A stretch of DNA of 64,000 bases from Chalara sp. BL73 (taxonomy: Eukaryota; Ascomycota; Leotiomycetes; Helotiales). The notes beneath the pieces are model-generated. The model was not told the origin of the DNA, did not search any database, and saw only the letters and a list, made by a program, of their open reading frames with translations. The position numbers were made by a program, and so were the translations under genes. The stretch is taken from positions 992,001-1,056,000 of the forward strand of contig CAKJVC010000148.1 in the NCBI GenBank assembly GCA_918026815.1. The letters are read 5' to 3'. Positions 56,058 through 64,000 of the stretch are shown piece by piece (the stretch's first letter is position 1; each line of letters begins with the position of its first letter).

Positions 56058-59000
56058 TTACCCATTGTCATTCAGGCGATCAGCTGGTTCCTTGCCCTGC
56101 AAGTAGCAATCGAGCCAGTATTGTAAGTTTGCCGGAGGATCTTTTGCTTTAGGGTATTCGTCGTGGAAAGCTTTCAGCTTGTATGGCGCCCCTTTGAATC
56201 CTTCGACATCGTAGAATACAGGGTCGTAATCTATGCCTACCCATTTTACCTGGTACTGAAGCTTTCGGCGGTACTTTCGGCTTTGCAAAACTTGCTCAAT
56301 TTCCCATTCCGGTTGTTGGTTGTAAACTACAGGTACTGGAGGCTCTTGATGCTGGCCTGGTAGCGGGTCACCAGAGTCTTTCCGCAGGAGTTCCGGTGCA
56401 AAAACGTTATGAAGCTGATTGCTTTCCGGAAGCTTTAAGCGATACGAGTGACCTACTTGTTCAGTGATTTCGTATGGGCCTTCATTCTGGTAGCCTAGTT
56501 TTCGGCTGGGCCGTTCGCTAGTCCAGTTTTTTGTCGAAACCCACACTTTGTCTTTGACTTTAAAGTCGACTGGTCGTCGGTGCTTGTTGGCTTGTATTGC
56601 TTGTTGCTTTTGAGCTTTGGCCATTCTAGTTTTAGCCTATTCCCAAGCTTCGTGAATCCTTTTAATATGAGCTTGAGCATCTTTCCGAGCTTCTTTAACA
56701 TGCTGTGAAACTGGGACAAAGTCCTTAGGACGGACCCAGTCTATGTCTATTCGGGGCTGATAGCCTAGCTCGACTATAAAAGAAGACAACCCTGTAGAGT
56801 GATGTGGCAAACTAGCTGCTGCGTAGTCTATTGCATGAATCAAAGTAGACCAGTTATCTTGAAAAGCATTAGCAAAAAGACGAAAGTGTTGGTCGATCCA
56901 TTGATTTGCGTTTTCAGTCTGACCGTCTGTCTGAGGGTGGTATGCTGTCGAAAGCTTAAGCTTTGTGCCTAAAAGCCGGCAAAACTCATCCCAGAACGCA
57001 GAAATAAACTGAGGTCCTCGATCCGACACGATAGTTGTAGCAGGACCATAGTACTTATGGACATGCACTAAATACAGCTGAGCCATAGTTCTAGCGTCGA
57101 CTGTTTTGTTGCAAGGGATCGAAATAGGGCGTTTGCCGAGCCTGTCTATAAACACGCATACCATATTCATGCCTTTTTTGTCGAGAGGCATGTCTTTGAA
57201 ATCAACTGATATATGCTGCCAAGGGCGGTCTGGTATTGGCAGTGAGTGCAACAGCCCTGGGGTCTTGTCTCGAGGAACCTTAGACCTACGGCAAGCGTGG
57301 CAATTGCTAACGAAACGTTCAATATCGTTGTCCATGCCGAGCCAGTAGTACCGTTTTTTGATTAGTTTTTTAGTCTTGTCTTGGCCTAGGTGAGCCGTCA
57401 ATAAACCACAGTGTGATGCCGTAATTAAAGCTGTACGGACTGATCCGGCTACCACAAGACGGCCTTCTTTTTTCAGCAATCCGTTTTCTAAGCTGTAGCT
57501 TCCTTTGCTTTCTTGACCTAGCTTTCTTGCAAGGTCTAAGTCTTGAGCAGTTCGGTTGGCCTGCAGGATTTCGTCGATCAAGTCGAGCTGTTCCTCAATT
57601 GGCGACAACGACAAAGCTACCCGGTTCACTTCGAGCTCTGCAGTGCTTAACGCTGAGCTCATATCGAGCTTTGCAGTGCCTGGCACCGAGCTCATGTCGA
57701 GTTCTTGAAGGATCTGAGGATCAAGCTGTGCTAGGGATAAAAGAGCCTGATCTCGATTCTCTCGCTTTGCTTGGTCTAAGCTTTTTGTCTGGTCTTGTCG
57801 TGTTAACGGGTCGGCTTTGTTGTGCTTGCCGGGCTTGTAAAATATTTTGAAGTAGTACCGAAAAAAGATTTCAGCCCAACGGGCTTGTCTAGCTGATAGC
57901 AGCTTGCTCGACATGAAGTATTCTAAAGCTTTGTGGTCTGTAATTACCTCAATGTGATTTTTAGTGCCCTCGAGCTCGGCACGCCAATATTGCAACGCTT
58001 TAACAATAGCTAGTATCTCTTTGTCGTGAATTGGGTAATTGGTTTCCGCGGGAGCCATAGTCTTAGAGAAATATTCTACAGGATGCCATTTACCGTCAAG
58101 GCTTTTTTGAGAAAACACAGCTGCTACTACAGTGTCCGAAGCGTCCGTCTCTAGCATGCACTGACTGTCTAAATTGTAGTGAGCCAGCAAAAGAGCACTT
58201 ATTAGCATAGCTTTGAGCTTGTCGAATGCTTGAGTACATTTGTTGTCGAAAACAAACTTATGATCAGCACGAGTCAGCTGAGTTAGCGGTGCCGCAATCT
58301 GGCTGTAGCTTCGAATAAACCTTCTGTAGAAATTGCAAAAACCTAGAAAAGATTGAACTCCTTTAACTGTTTTCGGAGGTTCCCAGTTTGCAATTACTCG
58401 TATTTTGTCTGGATCTACTTGAATGCCGTCAGTCGAAACAATAAATCCTAAGTACTTTGTCCGCTTTACACTGAATTCACACTTTTTGATATCGGCTTGT
58501 AAGCCGGCAGCTTGCAATCTGTCGATTACTTGCTTTACGTGTGCTTCGTGCTGTAGCTCGTTTTCAGAGTAAATAAGAATATCATCAAGATATGCTGTGC
58601 AAATCACATCTAACAGATCTCGAAGAGTGTCGTTAATGTAGCTTTGAAACGTTGCCGGCCTATTAGTAAAGCCAAAAAGTAAAACTTTGTACTGAAACAA
58701 GCCGTAGCGAGTGCGGAATGCTGTAAGCTCTTCAGATTCTGGAGAAATCCGGATCCGGTTGAATGCTTGACGGATATTTAGCTTTGTAAAAACTTTGGCT
58801 TTGCTTAGCCTAGCTAGCGTTTCGTCAATCAACGGCAAAGAATACCGGTTTTTCTTGGTTAACGAATTCAGTTTCCGGTAGTCGACACAAAAACGAAGTG
58901 AGCCGTCCGACTTCCGCGCAAACAAGACAAGTGATGCAAATGGAGCTTTGCTAGTAACAACAAAACCTTTTCTCAAATTAGCTGTCAAGTAGTCTCGCAT

Positions 59001-60374
59001 AGTTTCAAGCTCTTCGATTGAGTGTTTGTTTAAATGGCAAAACCCTAAAGTATTGTCTCTCGTAAGCTCAATTTTGTGGTCGATACTTCGGTGTGGAGCT
59101 AAAGTGTCTGATTCTTGCTTCGAGAAAAAAGCTAAGCGACTATGGTAAGTACTCGGAATTTGGTTTTGTAAAGGTTCTTCTAGCTTAAAAGGCTGCTGTT
59201 CTTGCTTCCGATCCTCAATTATCCGGTTTAGGCCGTCTAGCGTGATTGAAAATAGCTCGATTCTTTGTTGCCGAGCGTTTAGCATAAACCCGTTACTGGA
59301 AATCATTTTGATATTTAAGTGTGCACGCCGGCCAGGCCGGCTGTCAGGCCGGCTATTTCCCCCTGCTTTAGCGAAGCCTTCTGGCTGAAGTTCTGGCTTG
59401 GCCTCAGGCTGGTAGTCGTAAGGGCGAGAAAGCTTACTAGCTATAGCTTTCAGGCTTTTGCTGGTTTCTCGAGCCCAGGTTGGCCTGTAAGCGCTAGCTC
59501 GGGTGAGCTTCTGACTGGCTGTAGCAAAGCTCGATTTCCCGGGCATGAGCTTTTGGCTAGCTGTAGCAAAGCTCGATTTCTCGGGCATGAGCTTTTGGCT
59601 AGCTGTAGCTTCTCGAACAGTATGGACCGCTTGAACCGCTTGAACAGCTGGCTGTATAGCCTGAACGACTGGCTGCTGAACAGCCTGTACGGCTTGAACG
59701 TGCAAACAGTCCTTCGCTGGCAGAGACTGAGCTAGGCTTACTGTCAGGGCTTTGATCTGAATGCCGTCCAAGCGTCTTTTGTCGTTTTTAGCGATTGCTT
59801 TGTCCCGGCGTAGCATGTCCTGCTGGTATTGTATTTGAGCTTGCTGAGGTCGAATTTTGTCTCTTGAGTAAGTAGCTATAGTTCTGGAATAGGTGTGTGC
59901 TGGTGGAAATTCTGGAGGCCACTGTAGCTGTCGATAATGAACATCAATTAAAATCCGAAAATAATCAAAGAAATTGCGTCCGAGAATCATATTATGAGAG
60001 CCTAGCTCTAAAATAAGTAAAGAAAAGTTGTAAATCCGGCGGCCATCAATTTCAATATTGAACAAAAGGTACTGGGAAATAAGGGATCCTTTTTTACTAT
60101 CGTATCCTTTCGGATAGATAGAATGAGGAAGCCGTCTAGGCTTCAACCCGAGAATGCGGCAAAGGTCTAATGCAAAACGAGTGTCGATAAAAACATAACT
60201 ACTGGCTCCGGTATCACTTAAAGCTCTGGCCTGTACTGCAATCCCGTTTTTGTGAAGAGTGCATGCTACAGTAAAAGAATTGCCGGCCATTAGTGAACTT
60301 AGATCGATCTGTTGAAGATCGAACACGTGGGCCTTAAGAAAAGAGCCTTGGCTTAGGGCTGTTCGTTTTCCGAC
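56058..60374 (-). pseudogene. pol: Gypsy pol polyprotein with one in-frame stop
   Basis: The pol frame is -1 relative to gag, overlaps its last 22 nt and has no ATG, which suggests -1 frameshifting from gag. Protease: active site ALSDTGASSYVF. Reverse transcriptase: RKSDGSLRFCVDYRKLN and YLDDILIYS (about residue 577 of the frame from 60326). RNase H: METD-like MLETDASDTVVAAVF. Integrase: HCGLLTAHLGQDKTKKLI with CHACRRSK zinc site, then catalytic D, D, E in ISVDFKDMP, IVSDRGPQF and TDGQTENANQW. A TAG at about 56637 interrupts the frame after IHEAWE, and the same frame continues to 56058 with a GPY/F-like region and a chromodomain (YQVKWVGIDYDPVFYDVEG). So one nonsense codon separates integrase from its C-terminal module. 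Confidence 0.9.
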
Positions 60375-61666
60375 TCATCTGCGTCGGCCTTATCTTGTGC
60401 TTTATCACCTGAAGTGTTTTCTTGCTCAATTTCTTGAATTCTAGGTGTAGTTCGGGAGTCTGGGCAAGAACTTGCAAAATGCCCTTTTTCACCGCATTTG
60501 AAGCAAGTGCTTTGAGAATGATCCGGAGCTGGGCTACGAGCCGGGTTGTCACGGGCTGTAGCTGGGCCTGGAGTAGCACGCTGAAGTGCTGGCGAAAAAG
60601 CTCGGTAAGCCTTCGGAGCCGGAAGGAGTCCTTGACGTTTAGGAGCCGAAACAGTGTTTGTCCTAGCTTGACGAGCTGGTGCCGATGGAAATTGTCGATA
60701 GAATTCCTGCAAGTCAATGCTTAACCGTTGACACTCATGTACTAGTTTTTGATACGTAGAGTGCTGATGGTGTGTAGCTAAAAGTCGGCTTTGGAATTCT
60801 CTATTTAGCTTTCTCCACAAATGGCTTTTCCAGGTCGAAGAAAGAACTCGTCCTACTGCAGCTAAGCGAGCAAACTCGGTATGGAAATCATTGAAGTCTT
60901 GTGCAGCTTGTTGTTTCAAGGCGTAAAACTGGTTTTCGGCTTCTTCGGCTTCAAAATGGTTCCGAAAGATTGTGTCCAAGTAAACTAGCATTTCGTCGAC
61001 AGAAAGCCAAGGTTCCAAGCTATTTTCGTTATACCGAGGCGAAAGATGACGTTGTGCTTCACCTGTAGTACAGCCGAACACGTAATCGATTCGCTCTTGT
61101 TCCGTAGGCCACCAGTCCGCATTTGCTTTAAGCTTTCCTCGTAATAAGGATTTCCAAGCAATGTACGTAGGCGAAGTGCCGTCGTTTAAGGAGTCTGGGT
61201 CTCGGTGCTTCGGAGAAAGCTTTTTTGAGTATAGCCGAGACTTATGCCGCCTACTAGACTTAGGCCTATAGTTGCTATCAGAAGATGAGCTGTCTGATGG
61301 TGACGCGTCTGGGTCATTTCCTTGTTTCCGAAGTGATCGAGGGGTCGAAGGTTTCTCCACTGAAGGGACTAAGTTGCTTGGTCCCGTGGCCGCTAACCGT
61401 TCTAGCAACACACGAAACTGACTGTCTGAAAGCTGAACAGGGGTCCCTAAAACATCAGCCACCTGCTGATTCAATTGATTGCGTGCGTCTCTTTCAGGTT
61501 CTTTGCTAGCTGACGACCGGCTCATTTCCTTAGAAGTAGCAGCTGACGACGTTGCTTCAGGGGTAGTACGGTCGCCTAGTTGAACCAAGGGAGTACTTTC
61601 TGTCGAAGGGGGTCTGGAGGGCGTTCCTTGTTCTTTCCCGACGAGCTTCTTTTTTGTCGTGGGCAT
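60353..61666 (-). CDS. gag: Gypsy gag (capsid/nucleocapsid)
   Basis: 437 residues from the ATG at 61666; an in-frame ATG 17 codons upstream is also possible. The N-terminal third is Ser/Thr/Pro-rich and disordered. The retrotransposon gag domain has WWPTEQERIDYVFGCTTGEA and ENQFYALKQQAAQDFNDFHT. A single CCHC zinc knuckle is intact as CFKCGEKGHFASSC, followed by an acidic tail. There is no stop or frameshift within gag, suggesting the element is young. Gag packages the element's RNA into virus-like particles in the cytoplasm. Confidence 0.9.
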   Translation of the reverse strand: MPTTKKKLVGKEQGTPSRPPSTESTPLVQLGDRTTPEATSSAATSKEMSRSSASKEPERDARNQLNQQVADVLGTPVQLSDSQFRVLLERLAATGPSNLVPSVEKPSTPRSLRKQGNDPDASPSDSSSSDSNYRPKSSRRHKSRLYSKKLSPKHRDPDSLNDGTSPTYIAWKSLLRGKLKANADWWPTEQERIDYVFGCTTGEAQRHLSPRYNENSLEPWLSVDEMLVYLDTIFRNHFEAEEAENQFYALKQQAAQDFNDFHTEFARLAAVGRVLSSTWKSHLWRKLNREFQSRLLATHHQHSTYQKLVHECQRLSIDLQEFYRQFPSAPARQARTNTVSAPKRQGLLPAPKAYRAFSPALQRATPGPATARDNPARSPAPDHSQSTCFKCGEKGHFASSCPDSRTTPRIQEIEQENTSGDKAQDKADADESENEQP

Positions 61667-61982
61667 ATTGCTGTAAAATGAATTCGAAAATAAAGAAAAG
61701 TAGGAGTAATAGCTCAACCCGACTAATTAGGAAAAGCGGCTCAACCAGAATGTGCTGGGAGCTGGAGTTGGTGTATACAGGCTTTGACTCTGGCCTATAT
61801 CTTCACAGAAGGGAAGGTGAGCAGTGCTTTATATACAGGATGCTGGCCAGGGGCCAGTGTAAGCGAGCCCTGTAGCGTTGGTTGCCAAGCTCTGGGGTGC
61901 CGAGCCCTGTGGTAACAGGGGGCAAGCTCTACCGAGCTTTGCAGTGCTTGGCGCCAAGCTCGAAGTAGGGCCAGGGCCGTGA

Positions 61983-62321
61983 CAAGCTAGAGCTTTCTGG
62001 AGAAAGGCAAGCTTGAGTTTTCATACTACTAGACTAACAAGCCTACTTTACCAATACATCACTATTGCAACCTCATTACTAGTCATGTGTTCTTACCTGT
62101 TATATTACAATCCTTCCTACTACCCTCTATTTGTTACACAAAAGCCACTGCAAAATACCATTTCACCCGCCGTTTCACCGACAATATCCCAGAAGCAAAG
62201 AAAGCGCTACGGAACGCAGTACGCAAAGCCAAAGACTTGTTCTACCGTGAAGTACTTAATACGGCAACTAGCAAAAACATATTCAAAATAGCGAAATAGC
62301 ACATGTTGTCAGGCTCGTACA
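61983..62321 (+). pseudogene. LINE ORF2 fragment, right part
   Basis: The in-frame segment IPEAKKALRNAVRKAKDLFY then REVLNTATSKNIFKIAK, a TAG where Trp is expected, and HMLSGSYM matches the stretch just before the reverse transcriptase of Tad/I-type LINEs (usually ...FKMTKW...). It is oriented like the fragment at 55600-55938 and supplies the part expected soon after KPWW. LTR family C copy 2 begins right after it. Confidence 0.6.
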
Positions 62322-62577
62322 TGTCACGGCCCTGGCCCTATCTCGAGCTTGGCCCCTGTTACGACAGGGCTCGGCATCCCAGAGCTTGGCGACCGACCCT
62401 ACAGGGCTCGCTTACACTGGCCTCCGGCCAGTCTCCTGTATATAAAGCACTGCTCTCCTTCCCTTCTTCTGCCTATAGCTTGTTCTTTTAGTTATAACAA
62501 TTGATAGTTGCTCACACCTTTGAGTCCTTCTACCTAGATCTACGGATCGAGATCCCTGTTCAGCTTGAGTTGTTACA
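62322..62577 (+). mobile_element. Solo LTR, family C copy 2
   Basis: 256 bp from TGTCACGGCCCTGGCCC to GAGTTGTTACA, with TGTATATAAAGCACTG as TATA region. The first 190 bp closely resemble the 5' LTR of the neighbouring gypsy element in the opposite orientation, and the last 150 bp resemble family C copy 1. No clear 5-bp target duplication. Confidence 0.75.
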
Positions 62578-63372
62578 CCGTAGTAGCTGCGAGCCTGTAA
62601 CCGCTGTAGCTGCAATCCTGTAGCTGGCTGTGGGCCGGGTACGCCGTTTGCAGCCCAGAAGGTACTGCAGCTGAAGCCTACGACAGTCTAGGTCATACGC
62701 CCTCGTAGTAGCTGTACGGCCGTAACAGCTGTAGGGACTTTTATTCCACATCCGGGGTCTTGAACTAGTTTGCCGGTTCCTGGCTTTTACATGAATACTT
62801 TTTCAATTCGATCAATTCAAACTTTAGTAGAAAGCTCAAGTTAAAGCTTCAATTAAGCCCAATATAGTATCAATATCAACAATATCAGGGGATAGAATCA
62901 ACGCAGTACAGTCAAAAAAGCCCCTTCTTGTGAGCAAGCAAACCTGTATTCCTTGTCCTTAGCTTGCACTTCGGCTGCCATACGATCCCATAACGCTTTT
63001 TGCCTTTGCTGCCTATTTCTACTATAGCCTCCTGCCCGAACAAGCTCTGTTTCAACTAGCTGATCAACCTGCTTCTGCTCTATTTAGCCCCAGTCTAGCG
63101 AAGCCTGACTTTCTTCAATAGCCCAGGTAGGTGGCCCATCAAGTAAAGCCTCTGATTGAAGATCAACCGATCACGCGGAAGAGGCCACCGATTTCTTCGC
63201 AAAAGCGCTTTGGCCAGCTTGTGAAGTGTTTCTTTTGACGATATTGGTTAGGTCGCACAGCTGGATTGGCTTGTAGCTATGCTTCTTTTTCGGCTAGGTA
63301 GCGCTTATATATTATTTCAGGGCGGCCAGGGTATATTGGTCGAGTGTCAGTAGTACTAACTTGAGCCGAAGG
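62578..63372 (-). pseudogene. Unidentified degenerate coding relic
   Basis: The minus strand between about 62900 and 63370 has protein-like pieces broken by stops: TRPIYPGRPEIIYKRYLAEK, NPAVRPNQYRQKKHFTSWPK and QKQVDQLVETELVRAGGYSR. They look like parts of a transposon-borne protein but I cannot name the family. The first 160 bp (62578-62740) are a GTAGCTG-rich imperfect repeat. Confidence 0.35.
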
Positions 63373-63631
63373 TGTAACGACGCAAGAAATCACCGGCTAG
63401 AATAGAGGCATATGAGAGCGCGTACAATAGGCTGATAGCGATTGCCTTATAGGTCTACCTACGGAGGATACAAAAACATGAGGAGCAACTGTAGAGAGCA
63501 GGAGCAGGCCTTTATATAGGCGACTCCGACTCTCCTCCGTATCTGCTCTGAAAACCCTCATACACTAATCACCACTCCTTACTCCTACGCCATGACCTCC
63601 GTGTCGCACCTTGGGCATGCCGATTGTTACA
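63373..63631 (-). mobile_element. Solo LTR, family A copy 4
   Basis: 259 bp; minus strand begins TGTAACAATCGGCATGCCCA and ends CGTCGTTACA, with CTATATAAAGGCC as TATA region. It is close to copy 2 at 44281 along its whole length. A 5-bp duplication is not convincing (GAAGG before, AGGTA after). It interrupts the degenerate coding relic. Confidence 0.85.
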
Positions 63632-63715
63632 AGGTATTCAAAACAGGGTTAACGAAGGCAGGTGCTTCATCCTCGATGTATATCTCTTTCTTCATTTCAT
63701 TTGTTCTCGGCTCCA

Positions 63716-63913
63716 TTAAAGTCTAAAATGATCCAGCAAGTCTACAAGCTTCTCCTCGCTCATGCGTCTCAGTGCCATTCTCTGATCCTTATCTCGATTC
63801 ATGCTCAGGAAGTCCTCATTACATAATCTCCAGGGCACCAGGGCGCCCAAGATCTCGTCAATATCCGCCAACTTCTCAATGCCTGGAATGGTACTTGGCC
63901 GCTTTACATCCAT
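63716..63913 (-). CDS. Unrecognised C-terminal coding segment at the window edge
   Basis: A 65-residue hydrophilic frame (IPGIEKLADIDEILGALVPW ... KLVDLLDHFRL). Just upstream a GCGTAG before GAGGAAGAG could be a splice acceptor, so this may be the last exon of a gene extending past base 64000. No family recognised. It could equally belong to the transposon debris next to it. Confidence 0.3.
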   Translation of the reverse strand: MDVKRPSTIPGIEKLADIDEILGALVPWRLCNEDFLSMNRDKDQRMALRRMSEEKLVDLLDHFRL

Positions 63914-64000
63914 TTTCTGCAGCTCTTCCTCCTACGCCTGCGCGACTTCCCAATCAATCCTAGGCCATTATCGGATACTCCAGGAGCTGGAAAGGGCGAA

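Larger units (their letters stand above)
56058..61982 (-). mobile_element. Ty3/gypsy retrotransposon (chromodomain type), nearly complete, 3' LTR missing
   Basis: The element runs on the minus strand: 5' LTR, gag, pol (protease, reverse transcriptase, RNase H, integrase, chromodomain). The 5' LTR starts at 61982 with TGTCACGGCCCTGGCCC and has TGTATATAAAGCACTG; up to there it resembles the solo LTRs of family C. The exact LTR end and primer site upstream of gag could not be fixed. No second LTR is found beyond the pol stop at 56058; instead the sequence passes into LINE-like DNA. It lies between two pieces of a LINE frame. Confidence 0.85.

Noticed and set aside
60334..60717. 127-codon minus-strand frame overlapping the end of gag
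   Set aside because: It is the third frame over the gag zinc-knuckle region, has no domain, and ends before pol.

Overview
The window is nuclear DNA from a filamentous ascomycete (Pezizomycotina). Reasons: many 45-100 nt spliceosomal introns with GTAAGT-like donors and CTAAC/CTGAC branch points, HET-domain and NACHT genes, UreD, Spb1, a stromalin, and Fot1/pogo and chromodomain Ty3/gypsy transposons. A leotiomycete-like genome is my impression only; nothing here proves the class.

Region 1 (1-7 kb): the 3' end of the mitochondrial DNA polymerase gene, then an accessory strip with a decayed HET-domain gene (+), an intact SAM methyltransferase with four exons (+), an unresolved ORF region, a second decayed HET-domain gene (-), and a small three-repeat beta-trefoil protein (-). 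Region 2 (7.4-25.2 kb): compact conserved core. It holds a Cdt2-like WD40 protein (-) and Spb1 rRNA methyltransferase (+) sharing a 332 bp promoter, a six-exon BTB/POZ protein (-), a secreted GH16 enzyme (-), the cohesin subunit Scc3/Psc3 (-) divergent from the urease accessory gene ureD (+), and a RING-finger protein (-).

Region 3 (25.2-38 kb): gene-poor. It contains a small secreted tyrosine-rich protein (-), about 7.8 kb with no recognisable gene, and a DHA2-type MFS transporter (-) that carries a one-base frameshift. Region 4 (38-47 kb): nested transposon relics. They are a gypsy 3' fragment, an inverted pair of short LTR-like elements, a C2H2 zinc-finger gene (+), a hAT-like non-autonomous element with a perfect 8-bp target duplication, and a dead Fot1/pogo transposase interrupted by two solo LTRs that each keep a 5-bp target duplication.

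Region 5 (47-55.1 kb): the most interesting part. An intact HET-domain gene (-) stands head-to-head with a PNP-NACHT-TPR NLR gene (+) whose TPR repeats are almost identical at the DNA level but vary at a few positions. This looks like a self/non-self recognition locus and is flanked on both sides by solo LTR-like elements. Region 6 (55.3-64 kb): a nearly complete chromodomain gypsy element (-) with one in-frame stop in pol and no 3' LTR, lying between two halves of a LINE open reading frame, then more solo LTRs and the edge of an unrecognised gene.

Exon boundaries were read by hand from splice signals and reading-frame continuity. No homology search was run, so all family names come from motif recognition.
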